A stretch of DNA of 64,000 bases from Hymenolepis diminuta. Lineage: Eukaryota > Platyhelminthes > Cestoda > Cyclophyllidea > Hymenolepididae. This document shows, piece after piece, positions 10,423 through 22,761 of the stretch (the first letter of the stretch is position 1; every line of letters starts with the position of its first letter). The stretch covers positions 1,108,499 to 1,172,498 of the forward strand of contig CAADRB010000027.1 of NCBI GenBank assembly GCA_900708905.1. The letters are read 5' to 3'. The notes under the pieces were generated by a model. The model was not told the DNA's origin. It did no database searches and saw only the letters and a program-made list of their open reading frames with translations. Both the position numbers and the translations under genes were made by a program.

Positions 10423-12500
10423 TAAAAACAAATTTCTCGAATTAATCAAACGAAAAACCGATAATTAAGTTTTTCACAAAGTTAATTTTATTTGATAAGT
10501 AAATTAAGAACAGTATTTATTCTTAATAAATACATAAACTGAATTTTAGATTTTCGGATAAAATTTTAACATTTAAAAGTGCTAAAATCGGGTGAGGATG
10601 GTGACCTTAAAATCCGCTCTCATGAGGTATGCTCATTTTATACTAGTTTCTGCGAAATATTTTGTAATTTTTAAATTATGTTTCTTACAATATTCCAAAA
10701 AATAAAAATCTATTTTAGTAATTAACATTCGACTTCTGATAAAAATTCTTCTTTCGATTGCTGGGTGTCTGTCTTAGCATTCTTTGTTTACCTTGGAAGG
10801 AATATCATGTAACATTTGGGGAAATCAGTCATTTTATTGAGCTACTTTGACATTTTGCCCTGGTTTATTATTCCAAAAAATGTTATTTCGGAATTTCCAG
10901 TGGTTAAATATATTTTTTATATTATAGTGATGATATTGAGCATTTATTCTTTAATTGAATTCCTTAATGTAGACTATGATTTTTTCACCTCTTTTTTCAT
11001 CATAGGTATTTCCACCTAATTCCAAATCCTGGGATTGCATAATTTCACAAATATTCCGATTTATTAATTTAAAAACACAATTATTTGAGATTTAGTCTTA
11101 AAATTATGCATTATTTTGTTTTTATTATTGACATTTTCGTTTGATTGATGTTACTTAGTCATCGTGTTTGTACCATATTATTTTGAGGCTTTTTAAACAG
11201 ATCAAGGGTATATATTCTTAATTCTCAACATTTTTAAATTAAAAATTCTTTGGTGAAAAGAGGGAACATAATTTAAAATATATGCTGTTACAGCAGTTTG
11301 TTAATCATATAACAGATTTATTCCCTTCCTTTGTTTTCTTGATATATCATTTCATTCGCCCTGAACATCGTTACAATTTTCACATTATGCTGCCTCTGTT
11401 GTCATATTTTCCTCTTTAAATCGCAATTATCAAAACTAAATCTATTAGATTTAATTTTGTTTGAACTAGGCCGTCAGTACTGCAGCCATGTTATGAAAAA
11501 ATCGATAATTTAGAAAAAAGCTTATTCTATTTGTAATTTGAGTTTTCTTAAACGTGGATATCTTTTAAACCTCCCCCTCCCCTAATGTTTATTCATTCCT
11601 ATGGTAACCAAGATTTGCTTTCACACAGGACAAGTTCTTTAATTTTGTATAAACTAGGTTTGTTTTAATCCGCATAAGGCATTTTCGACTGTTTCTTATC
11701 TGAATTTGTGTGTCAGTGGTTGTTGTGAACTTTGAATTGTGTTTCAAGCGTAAATACTTAATGTGTCTCGATTTGATATTCGCAATTACACTATCGCTGA
11801 CAAAACACCTTCAAATTTTACGATGTATTCTATTTCTTAAATGCCGATTAATATCCAAATTAGCCGATAGATTTTAGTGTTTTAAAATAGAATAGATCAA
11901 TAGCCAATTTTCTCTATGTTTTATCGGTTCATTAGATGTTCTATTTAGTATAATCGTTTAATTTGTTTTAGTTTGTTGAACCCTGAGGATAATACGAAAA
12001 TAGATATGTAAATTAAGATCTGTTTAGATATGCGGCGATTTGCATGAAACCATAGACTGAAGGTGAGAGAGTAAACATTTTAGAATGATTTTCAGCTAAC
12101 CTGGCTTCCTCTATGAGTGGTTGGTGGCATATAAAGTACCCAACCTAAATGTCGAGCATTAATATGTACACACTTCTGGAACTTAATTGCATATCTACAA
12201 TAAAAAGACTTATGCAATCTGTTTTTCACAATAGATTTACTCTTATGTCTGCTTTGCTAGTGGACGTAGGAGAGAAGGACGGAGCTTCTCAAACATAGAG
12301 GATTAGTATAGAACTATGTTGTCACTATTATGTAAGTAGTTATATATATCACCTGACTGAGGTATACTATGGATAAAGTAATTCAGACTCGGAAGGAAGG
12401 TGGTCGAAAGGCGCAACTGTTTGTATACATTTATGATATATGATATTGATTAATTGCCTATTGAGTTACCGATATTATATTGATGGGACTTTATTCCCAG

Positions 12501-12559
12501 GCATGAACGCGGACGAACGGTATTCTGAAGCTCTGTGTCTGAATAACGAATGTCGTTAA
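12501..12559 (+). other. Candidate terminal exon of 59 bases, orphan
   Basis: A pyrimidine-rich acceptor (GGGACTTTATTCCCAG) ends at 12500. The frame entered after two bases reads ATG and 17 further codons, rich in charged residues and GC-richer than its surroundings, then TAA at 12557-12559. No donor is needed if it is a last exon. No upstream exon can be matched to it. Confidence 0.18.
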
Positions 12560-13100
12560 ATTCTGCTAGGGCATCAGACATGTTTTTTTCTGTATGCTAT
12601 TATGGATCCAAAGAGTCCTTCTCCTTTCGTCCTAAGAGAATGGTCGCAAACCTAATCCTTTGAGTTGCTTTGCATATTGATTCCATAATAATTGCAGCAT
12701 TGGACGTAGAGTATTTCTCTTTTAATTATTGTTGTGTTTATTTTCGTTAAATCCTACGAAAATTCATATAAATATCGTTGGAACATACTGCATCCATTTT
12801 TCATACTCCGCCTTGCGTCTGGTATTATGAAAAAATGACTGAAAAACACCAAGTGTAAACATTTTAAATTTCGAAAAAATCTATTTTCAGATTTAGATAA
12901 CTAACAGAGCTCAAGATTCAGCTAAAATCAGTGGCCATGAGATTGTAATACCTGTGCATGCTGACTCAAAGGCCTGCTTTGTCTTTTTTTGTCTTTTGTC
13001 TTTTGACTCATATCTTAGCTTTAAATTCAATAAACAAAGAACACAAAGTCGGACAATTGCCTTATCGTACCTCATCTCGCCTAATCTTCACAATTCAGAA

Positions 13101-13277
13101 TTGCCTTAGTTCGTTGCTGATGCTTCTCTCTTTCGTCTCAGTTCTCCTTCCTAACCCCTTCTCCTTTCCCTTCTCATTCATTCCCAATTGTCTAATAAAC
13201 TTAACTCCTGCTTTTCCCATTAGTCGAAGGCTTTTGTTTCCCGTTAGCCTTAAGAAGATCATTAGTTCTATGAGAGA
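13101..13277 (+). repeat. Family B dispersed repeat, copy 1
   Basis: The 3' part (AAGGCTTTTGTTTCCCGTTAG, then CTTAAG-AGATCATTAG and TATGAGAGA) aligns block for block with 59755-59904 and more loosely with 31086-31230, all on the same strand. The 5' part is a pyrimidine-rich tract with CTTTCG and TTCTCC motifs. No long open frame is preserved between copies, so it is not a gene family. Confidence 0.45.
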
Positions 13278-13933
13278 ACATCAAATTTAATTTAATCTAC
13301 TCCCTAAATAGCTAAACTATCCGATTAGAGCTACTTTAAGATCGTATTATGCACATTTTCACATATACATGTGATCTTCCAATCGAACTTCGAGAGAAAA
13401 GTTTGTTTTTTTAGCCCTCTTTTCCATATCGCCGTTAATTCTTTTTAGCGAGCTCTTTTACTGTCATATCTTGTGTCATTGTCAATTTTGAAATAAACTG
13501 ATTTATAAAGAAGCATTATGAGAAGGTAAGAAATAGTTTTACTTCAACTGAGCTATAAAAAGCCATTTCAAGATACTATCTTAGAACCACGATTAAGCAA
13601 AGTTAGTGTTTAATTTTGACATTTATTTTTAAAGGACTTGTTATTTCAAATACGCTTATTAACTCTGTATAATTTTATTGTTTTAATAATTTTGTAGCGG
13701 CTGATACAAAGGCTATTCCTCTACATATTTCTCAAATAAGAACCTTCCTTTCAATTTTTTATTAAGTAGGGGATACTGAAACAGGACATTGTTTGGAGGT
13801 GGAATTATGTGCTGTTTGTGTTTCCAATTACATTCAGTTAAGAGGTAGTTAATCTAGTTAGTTCAGTAAAGTCATCGAGAATGAAGTAGGGCTACGAAGA
13901 GAAACTTTGCTTTCTCCTGCACAACCTAGAACA

Positions 13934-14110
13934 AAAGTAGATAACCGCCTCTTCCAAATCAGAGGATCAAGGGATGAGTTGAGATAAAGGACACATTAGA
14001 CAATGTGAGAGAGAAAATGAAATAGATAAATACCAATAGAGTAGGAGAGCGGAAAAGCTGGGTAGAAAGTACCCAGGGAATTGAGTTGGTTGTTTGACGT
14101 TCTTCATTCG
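13934..14110 (-). repeat. Family D repeat fragment
   Basis: Read on the minus strand, this segment has a pyrimidine-rich stretch with CTCTCTCACATTGTCT, then TCCTCTGATTTGGAAGAGG and AACTAC-like ends. A similar order of blocks occurs on the plus strand at about 15730-15885 (CTCTCACTTGTTCTCT, then CTTCTGATTAGAGGAAAAC). The similarity is partial and the class is unknown. Confidence 0.3.
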
Positions 14111-15729
14111 TCTGATGAGTGACCATATAAAATTTTCCATGAGAGAATAGAATGGACGTGAGTCAACATGCATGTAATTTGTATTTTGCTCATGTGATAG
14201 CCCCAATACTAGCATATCTTTATTTACAATATCAGTATTATGTCTTGGGACCCAATCTTCAACTTTATCTTTTCCATTTATGCAATTAGGCACATCTCCA
14301 AAGAAACCTTTATGTATCAATTCATCAAATGTTTTCTGAGTTAAATATCCCTGCCTTAATTATACAGGCTGGCACCCGTGTCTACCCTATTGTTTTCATT
14401 TGGATTCGTCGTCATCCTCTCTACCATCTCCTTTTCATTTATGTTCACAAATAAGTAGGAATGTACCAATCAATTTCTAGGTGAATTCAACCGAGTCCCT
14501 TGATTCAGTGTTAACTTCCTCCAATCTTTTCTTTCATTAACTAGCAAATAGTTGCTGTTTTCTTAATTAATTATTCATCCAACCATGAATTTTTCCCATC
14601 ATAGAAAATAAGACCTTGTGGAATCAGAGATATTGTTTTTAGAATAATCCTAAAGCTGTCATGAAATGTGGGCTAAGTATTTCTATGTACTAAAATACTT
14701 AGCACCGGTTTATATTTTAAACTTCGACCATAAAGCCACCGATTCCACTTGAAATTAGGATCATAAAGTTCAGTTCATCTACTAGACCACCTAAAATAAG
14801 TCCAAGTGCCATGTAAAGGAAGTGACAGAAATGCACTTGAAGAAGTTTGACAAGAGAGCTAAGCGTTGGCCACACAGGTAGCAGAAATATAGATCAAAAC
14901 TGAGGGTAGTTGTCAGGAGAAGCAGCGGGGGAGTTTTGTGCCCCGTCTAAGAAAACCTGAATACATTTACGATATGTGGAAGTATTAGATGGTCTTTACC
15001 TACAGGAAGTTCTTTCAAAATGTCATTTTTCTGTATATCTTGTCAATATATTTAAGAAAGTTATGCATGTTTATTAATCTGAATTTGTCTAGTACTTCCC
15101 AATCTTTCTGCGTTTTAATCGGCTTTTAGATTGTCAATCCTTCATTAGCTAAAATAATTCCAATAACTTAAGAAATGTTTTAAAGTGTGTAATAATTGAC
15201 AGAATTTGATCACTCTCAAAATTTCAACTTATTAAACAAACTTCTAATAAAATAAAATTTTGGTGGAGGTAAAATGTACTATCATCCCCTTTTTTCTATG
15301 TGGTAATTTTCAGTGCGTATGCCCTAGAGTACTTTTAAACAAAAAAAGGCATTTGTTTTGAATGTACGTGAAAGAACAATGCAATTATTTCCAAAATCTC
15401 TGTTCTTTCGAAGGCTAAGATACAGGTTTGCTGACTACACAAAAAAGAAAGCAGACTTAACAAAGGTCAGTATCATCCAGCTCGTCAAATTCACCCTTTC
15501 GACTCTGAATTTTATTTATCTTTCAATCCGAATTGTACATTTTGTCATAAGTAGACACTGTGCTACCCATTTTAGACCCCTATGGCTTTACATTGAGCCG
15601 AACATGTTGACAAATAACTTGTATTTATTTCTCACCGGCCTAATGCGGGACACAAAACACTCAAATTAACGCATTGTATCGTAATTCGGCCTGCTTATCC
15701 CCAACCCGATTTCCAAACGCTTTTTGCAG

Positions 15730-15885
15730 GCATTTGTTTCTCGTTCTTTCCAACTCTTTTCCTCCCCACTCTTCTCTCACTTGTTCTCTCTTCCGTTTTC
15801 ATTGCTGGTGCTTTATTCCTCACTCAAATAGTGGTCTTCTGATTAGAGGAAAACAACTGTCTTCAAGTAGCCATTAGAAAGATCT
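15730..15885 (+). repeat. Family D repeat fragment, inverted relative to 13934-14110
   Basis: This is the plus-strand counterpart of the fragment at 13934-14110, about 1.6 kb away and in opposite orientation. The shared parts are a CT-rich tract and a CTGATT-GAGGA block. The open frames across it are side effects of the pyrimidine bias. Confidence 0.3.
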
Positions 15886-17809
15886 TTAGATTTTTTATTG
15901 GAAAAATAGTTGTGTAAAATATCTAAGTGACCTTTCCATCTGCTTTCTATAAATCAACAAAGCCGTTGCATTTGCCTTAGTCTCCAATACGGCCTCATTC
16001 TATATCCACCTATTCCTTCCGTTTCCTTCCAGACAGTACCGCCTGTTTGAATATAATGGTCTCCTGTTCAAAATCATGGAAAAAAATGGTGCATAATTAA
16101 CTCTACACCACTCTCCGATTTGTCATCAGTTATTCCTAGTTTATCCAAAGATAATTTCATGGAATAGTGGGAAAGAACATAAGGCACTCTGCTACCAGAT
16201 CAACATCATAGAGGGCAATTTCTTATTATAAATAATAGCGATGGGCTTCCGTTCTTTTAAACAAATAAAATTTTCCACACTATTGACTTACCGATAGCGA
16301 TTTGGGAGAGATAAAATCAAGTTAGAAAATGGGGCCATATGTCCTCGATTTTTCGTTTTAATAAGAGATCCACCTACACCAAGTAGAAAAGAAAAAAGTT
16401 GTTAGATAAATTATCTGTCCTTTGTTTATTTTATTATAGTTGATCGTAAAGACAGTACGATTTTCTTTGTTAAATTCTAGTTATTGGTAAACAAGTTGAC
16501 GGCTATTAATTTTATAACTTCCCAGTTTACAGATATTATTTAACTCATTCATTTTTTCCTATCCAAATGAACAGGATCAAGAAGTGTCCTAACAGTGTAA
16601 CCCCTATTGGTGTTTATTTTCTTTTGAGAGAGCATAATCTGCTTTATACCCACCTTTCTTTCTCTGACGAATATAAGAAGTGAATGACATGTCAAAGGAA
16701 TCTGGTTCTTAATAGATATTGTTATTTACATCAGTTTGACTCTTTCTATATATTCGAGCATAATTATATTGCTTAAATTTAAAGATTGTCTTAGTCTATT
16801 CACCAAAATTCTAATAAGATAAATTTTGACGCTGAAGTACACTTATTATAACTTTTGTCGAAATGAGTGAAATTCATTTCGATGCATTTAAATAAACTTC
16901 AACGTAGTAATTAAAGAAGATTCTATTCTTTTAGATGATTCTCTTCTAGCATCTCCTTCCTTGGTTTTCCTTTCAATGACGTCAATTTCCGACTGTAAAA
17001 CTTTCGTTAATTCTGGATATGCGCTGTTTTGAAATGGTTTTGAAAATGCAGGATTAAGAAAATGCAAACGAATGCAATACGATTTCCGCCCTTTCCTTCA
17101 AAGCCAAGTGCCAACCGAAACGGAACCCTCTCAGATATCTAAAGACACTGAAGGTCACTTAGGGTAAAGTGGATCCCTAATTGCGCTATATACACCTCTT
17201 CGGTTTAAAGACTGAAATCTTCATATTTCACTTCCTCTCCTCTCAGTGATATTTATATTAAATATCATTATTCAGTTCGTATTTTCGATACTACCTTTTA
17301 ATAAAACCAACTTAATAAGTAACGCCATTGAAAACATAGTGAAAGAGAATCTTTTGGTTAAAAGACGGGAAAGCTACCTAAGTTTATATTCTTTTCAACT
17401 GCTCGAAAGCAGTTAATACAAAACAGGAGCTAGACAGAGCTGTTGATACAACATTTTCTTATAAGAACGGAGAGGAGACAGCAACCTTGTAATCAGCAGA
17501 TTGAAAATGACATTAAGTGAAAAAGCAAACGTAAATAATGTGTTAGATGACGGAGCGAAACTGATAAACAGCCGAGGTACGAGTCATAGTCAAGATGGCG
17601 GGACAAAGGTAGAAACAAAGTAAAAGTCGACAAATAAATCGCGATAATAGTTAACGTAGATATGAAATAGAAATACTCCAACCTGTCTGGCTTTGTTAAA
17701 ATTGTAATCGCAAGTTCTTAAGCCAGCTTATCCCATTTTTCACTCGTATTTAGACTATTACGAATTTTATTGTGCTTAAAAATTAAGACATCCATATGGC
17801 TTTGCTTAC

Positions 17810-17912
17810 CTAAAGGAAGTGTACTATTAAAACACCACCTTAAACATTTCGTTTTCCTAGACACATTGTCAATATCTCGTTGATACTTTAACTTAGATTG
17901 ATGGAAGGGCAT
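17810..17912 (-). other. Candidate first coding exon, orphan
   Basis: On the minus strand an ATG at 17912 opens 34 codons that run into a good donor (CCTTTAG|GTAAGC) at 17810/17809, leaving phase 1. The peptide is basic and has no signal sequence or motif. No following exon can be fixed to the left, so this may be chance. Confidence 0.18.
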
Positions 17913-20039
17913 TTAAAATATCCACCTCTATTTATATTACACCTATAAACTATTAATATACTTGGAAAATTTTGGATTCACGTTTATGTACGGCGGGGTA
18001 ATGTTTATGTGGACCTATACAAAGCATCATGTGAAATTGCAAATCGCCTCTGTAAACAGGAAGCATTTCGGCCATTCCAGAAAGATTCAATTTATGTGAT
18101 TAGCGTAATAAAGCATCAGGTGATTCCGTCATGACCTAAAAATAAAAACAACAGGTTATATTTGTAAAAATTCCAATGAACTTTAACCTTTCCAATGACT
18201 TCGTGAGTGTCCAACTCATTATGATGAAATAGGTTAGATCATACTTGAACTTGTCCTATGAGTAGAACGCCCAGATCCATTAGTATTAGGGAAAGCTAAG
18301 TAGAAGTTTTGTTTGATGCTTATCGGCGCACATTCAGTGATGTGGATGTCCAACTGCACTGGCTAATTCTGGTCAACAAGAAGTGTGGTGGAATGTGAGT
18401 TTCTCTTTAGAATGGTTCCATGATTTCGTCCTTCTATCTAAGTTAAGCGTTGGTGAGGCTTCTAGGAATTGGCTTGGAAATTTTCGCATTTATTATTAAG
18501 TCCATCTGATAGCAAAAAATTATTCAGTTGATGTTAACATCACAAATACGGTCCGTACATAAAGATGCATGGCTTTAAATAGTACAGTTACCAAACAGGG
18601 AGGAAGAAGATGCCTTTCTTGAAAAGTAAGAATGTCTCTGGTGTCCAAGTTGCAATTTGCGCCTCTTTTTGTTCTTAACATCTTCAGTATACGCAAGATT
18701 TTCGTTTCTATTGGCGAATAATTTTCATGACAATTTGGATTAAGTGTATTGATTTTCATGGGCGGAGATTTAAATTCTCTTTGTATATCATGGTCTCATA
18801 TTTAGAGATTCATCCCTAGTTGTTTGATGCAAGAAGAAAGCTAACATCCGAAATTGTGTGAGTTTAAAGAATGGGTGGTTACACCACTGCCATCTCCATT
18901 TTAGTAGAGCGTTTGGCTGGTTTAAGGTAATATTTTGTATATAGTTTTAGTAACCAAGGCACCATTACGATATCTTACTATTCTCAATATACATACATGA
19001 TGGTTCTATTCCCTAACGTTTTCTTATTTCACCCATCAAGTTTCCCACTTTTCGATCATAATTTTGAGTTTCGTTCTCTTCGGCTTGTGATTCATCCTAC
19101 GGCTCTTTATCGAAGTCGTCCCTCATTCCATTCTTGCTTGTTAAACTTTTCTCTTTATTAATATCTGGCCTCTAGTATTGTCTTCTTTATATGTTAGGGT
19201 AACATAGCTCAAAACTCCCAAAAGAGTAATAGCTCAGCAAATTTCCCCCCTCCCTTACGTTGCTTCCGACAAATACATATTAAGACCAGCCATAAAGACG
19301 TCTGCAGTTTTCAACCCAGAAAAGGGGAGATATGGCGAAACTCAACAGCTAAGTTTCACTGAGGTTACAATGCTAGCCTATCAGTATTAACGGAAATAAT
19401 TTATCATCCACTTACAATACAATATCTGGACATGACTGACAGCGTCTAATGTAGAAAAATGCTATTTTTCATTATTTTTAGGTAAACTATGTCCAAAATG
19501 TTTACAGGCACCAGATAATTGATTCTGTCTAGTATGAACACCTTTGTAGCAGTTTTGATGGTATCTGGATTTCAAAGAAGTCTTGCATTTCATTTTGCAT
19601 TAACATTTACAGATAAATACTTTGATGGCTACAGTAGATTTAGCCCATAAGGTTAAAGAAAAGTAATCTTTTGTCAGGGCACTGCGGTCAAGCAGAAATT
19701 CCATATCTTCAGGCTGAGGGGAGGGAGTTTTATTGCATTTGGAAACTTAACCTTTTCGTGTCATGCGGACAAATATTTCGTTTACGTTTTTCATAAATCC
19801 ACAAGTTAAATTTTATTCCACATAAATTGTAACGAAAAATATTCAGGTTAGAAGATAACTGAGCTTATGCAGAACAGTTATAAAATGTTAATTAGCAATT
19901 TATACAATAAAAAATCGTCCTTTAAGTAGTGAAACAGAGGATGCAGTAGGAGTAATCTGTGTGAGTTCATGCGCAGAACTTTTGGCCGGTTAACTTAAAT
20001 AAATGATAGGGACCTGCCAATTTCATTCATTTTCACAGG

Positions 20040-20098
20040 CAGTTAAGAGTAACGTGGATATATGAAACAACGGAATTCACCAAATTTCACCCACGAGG
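20040..20098 (+). other. Candidate small exon, orphan
   Basis: A strong acceptor (TTCATTCATTTTCACAG) ends at 20039, and a donor-like CACGAG|GTATTA follows 59 bases later. One frame is open through the segment and stays open for a further 40 bases. No motif or partner exon is visible. Confidence 0.15.
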
Positions 20099-20159
20099 TA
20101 TTATAATAAACTTTTTCCAGACCTGTTCAGACTAATTGTCAAGACCAGGATGAGCTCAC

Positions 20160-20265
20160 ATGCTGATAAGACCGACAGGCCACATGGGGACACCTGTGGG
20201 ATGTGAAATGATCGGCCCGAGACAAACCAAAGACTCTGGCCATGAGTCATGTTTGTCGGCTTCCT
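20160..20265. repeat. GC-richer stem-forming segment
   Basis: The segment contains the hairpin CCACA...TGTGG around TGGGGACACC. It also has an inverted pair in which AAGACCGACAGGCCACATGG near its start is roughly complementary to GGCCATGAGTCATG...GTCGGCTT near its end. It is GC-richer than its surroundings and may be a decayed foldback element. Confidence 0.25.
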
Positions 20266-21495
20266 ACCTATTAGATTGATGTTTTCTGAAAGTTCATGAT
20301 CTCAAATGATAATTTGGTAGAGATCTCATAAGAATCTGACGCTAACGTAGCACTAGTTATTGTAGAACATGAGGCTTTTGAGAATGAGATAGTTATGTAG
20401 TAATTAAATTAGATACTCTGAGAATAAAAGTTTAAATTTTGAAAACTGATAACCCAATTAACGCTTGATCCTTTCTCATAGTTCATTTACTTACTGAGTC
20501 GTTAATCGCATGGTTAACTAAGACTTTAATCAATTAATGACCTATGGAGTTTCTCTATGTTTAATTTAACTTCAAGAATCTCGTCAATTGTAATCTCTTT
20601 CTATGCGTCAGAATTTAAGCTGAATTATTTATGAAGATTAATAAGCATCATTTCTCTTTCCTTCATCTTATTTTGTTCTCTTCACAAATGGAGATTTTGT
20701 CTTGCATTATCAAACAATCTGTCAATTTTGCTTATTTTGAATGCAAAAATTGATACATTGCAACATAAAGGTGTTTTCTTTTGTTACTATATGGCATAGT
20801 TCGGCGCCGTTTTTCAAATGATAACATCATTTGTAATTGGATATTTTTCAGGGTGAACGTAAAGTATTTCTTGAAAGGATTTTATCAATCTGATAGATAC
20901 TTTATATTAATATAATAGGGGGTAACTTTTTGATTCTGTCGGATAGGTCATACATTATGATAGCTTTGGACTATTTCATGCGCCTTTTTAACAATCGGAT
21001 GTGTTTTCCCATCAGGATCATAGTTGGAGAGGTGTCTATATGTTTTAATAATACCCTAATCTACATTGAACGGCGCTTTCAGTCATCTATCGGATACCTA
21101 ATAATGTTTAATGAGGTTAAATAATGCTGTTTTGTTACTGATAGGCCGATTTTAAATGCTTCATAAGCATAAGCAAGTGAATGGTCTGTAGAGACCTTAA
21201 TTTGCTTGTCACTTTATCTAAGTTGTCAAACTCTCGTGTTTTGTGACACTGTTCTACTTATAACAAATCCATCTTATACCTAAGTGATTTTTTCTGACAG
21301 CAATTGACAAAGTAGACATTTTCTCTATTTTCGCTTAATTCATCAGTTCACGCCACATTTTGCATTTCTTTTCCTAAGCAACTCCTAAGCCCTATATTCT
21401 TTTCGACATCTCTCAGTGGTTATCTATTTGAAGCAGTTATTGTTACATGCATCTTAATGTCCCTGATTAATTTTGCGTGATAGTGACCCTTTCTA

Positions 21496-22761
21496 CCGGA
21501 TTGTAACAGAAGTTCTTTCCCATTTTTGAGCTATATGTTTCGGACACGATTACTTCAATTTAGCTTGTTAACGTTGTATGCTTATCTATGGTAATTAATA
21601 AAATATTATTTCTTCTTTCACACTGTGTGATAATTACCGTTATTATTAACTATTTCTAGTCCTAATGTACACTCTAAATAATGAGCATTTCAGGCATATT
21701 TTACTGTTTCTATTTCATCAAGGAAATACGCCAATCTCAGCATCAACAACACTCAAAGACACTTATGGAAATGATGTTGTGAATGAAAAGACCTGCAGAA
21801 GGTGGTTTTCACCTTCACGTTTCAAAAACGATGACTTCAGTCTGAAAGACGAACTGAGAGAGGATGCTCGAAAAAACTCAATTCTGAGCAATTGCAAGTT
21901 GCCATTGATGAAAATCCAACTTGCACTACTAAGGAACTGAGCAAAACCTTTCACGTAAGCCGCCATAAGACTATATATAGGAAAATGAAAGGACTTGGCT
22001 AGGAAAGGCTGGCAAATGGGCCCCACCCACACGATTTACTAGAAATCAACAAGCAACAACGTGTGATCTGTTGTCTTTCAATGGGTTCTCGTGAAATTCA
22101 GGCACCGTTTTTAGATCGAATCATAACTGAGGCGACGAGAAGTGGATCCTTTACAACAGTGTTAGACGCAAAAGACAGTCGTAGTTAAGTCATGGTTCAA
22201 AGCCAATTCCACAACCGAGACAATTCGAGACTGCAACCGAAAATAATTCTTTTGTGCGTATGGTGGGATTTGAAGGGGATTGTTAATTATGAACTAATGG
22301 GTGACAATCAAACAATAACATCTGAAGTTTACTGTCAGCAGCTAACTCGTTTAAAAGCAGTTAACGGCAGGAAAAACGGGCTTCTTTGATCATTCGGAAA
22401 GGAATGATTCTGCACCATGACAATGCCAGATTCCACACTTCAAGAGCAGCCAAAAATCTCGTTGAAGAACTTGATCATATTCTCCCCATCTTGCACAAAC
22501 CGATTTTCATCTTTTCAGAAGCTTACAGAATCATTCAATGGGACGGAGACTTACTTTAAAAGAGGAGGTTGAAATGGAGAAGCTAGTTTAATTTTTTGAG
22601 TCCAAATTGTATGAAGAAGGAATGAGGAAGCTTATGACAAGATGGGAAGATGCATTTAATAAAACTGGTGACTATGTTGAACACTAAATAAATGTATTTT
22701 TGACAAAATTTTCACTTTAATTCAAATTTTAAAAATAGACAGAAATTTTGTTACAGGCTGA
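21496..22761 (+). mobile_element. Dead mariner (Tc1/mariner) element, 1,266 bases
   Basis: The element is flanked on both sides by TA, at 21494-21495 and 22762-22763, as mariner insertions are. Its 25-base ends are imperfect inverted repeats (17 of 25 positions match, including TGTAACA). Its length matches mariner elements of about 1.3 kb. The transposase reading frame inside is broken. Divergence between the inverted repeats and several frame breaks point to an old insertion. Confidence 0.85.
21666..22687 (+). pseudogene. Mariner transposase pseudogene
   Basis: Frame-switched fragments together cover a mariner transposase. They are an N-terminal HTH ending in NEKTCRRWF, the second HTH (AIDENPTCTTKELSKTFHV) in another frame, the first catalytic block GDEKWILYNSV at 22131 onward after an inserted base, then WWDLKGIVNYEL and TITSEVYCQQL. 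The second catalytic Asp is in HHDNARFHTSR (Asp codon 22419-22421) and the third in AQTDFHLF (22502-22504), with the spacing shortened by a deletion. The C-terminal part is LMTRWEDAF, ending at TAA 22685-22687. In-frame stops lie near 22001 and 22190 and before the last block. No active enzyme can be made. Confidence 0.85.

Larger units (their letters stand above)
10421..21495. other. Long gene-free stretch between the cholinesterase-like gene and the mariner
   Basis: No gene can be supported over about 11 kb. The open frames at 12958-13290, 15358-15669 and 15674-15877 lie mostly in pyrimidine-rich repeat sequence and have no motif. Contents that can be named are family B copy 1, two inverted family D fragments, and weak exon candidates at 12501-12559, 17810-17912 and 20040-20098. 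A stem-forming segment lies at 20160-20265. Confidence 0.5.

Noticed and set aside
12958..13290. Open frame of 110 codons with a signal-peptide-like start.
   Set aside because: It lies in pyrimidine-rich family B repeat sequence. Its hydrophobic look comes from TTT/CTT/TCT codons and is not conserved in the other copies.
14110..14160. CTGATGAG after TTCGT, checked as a second hammerhead core.
   Set aside because: No GAAA element follows at a workable distance and no stem II can be formed.
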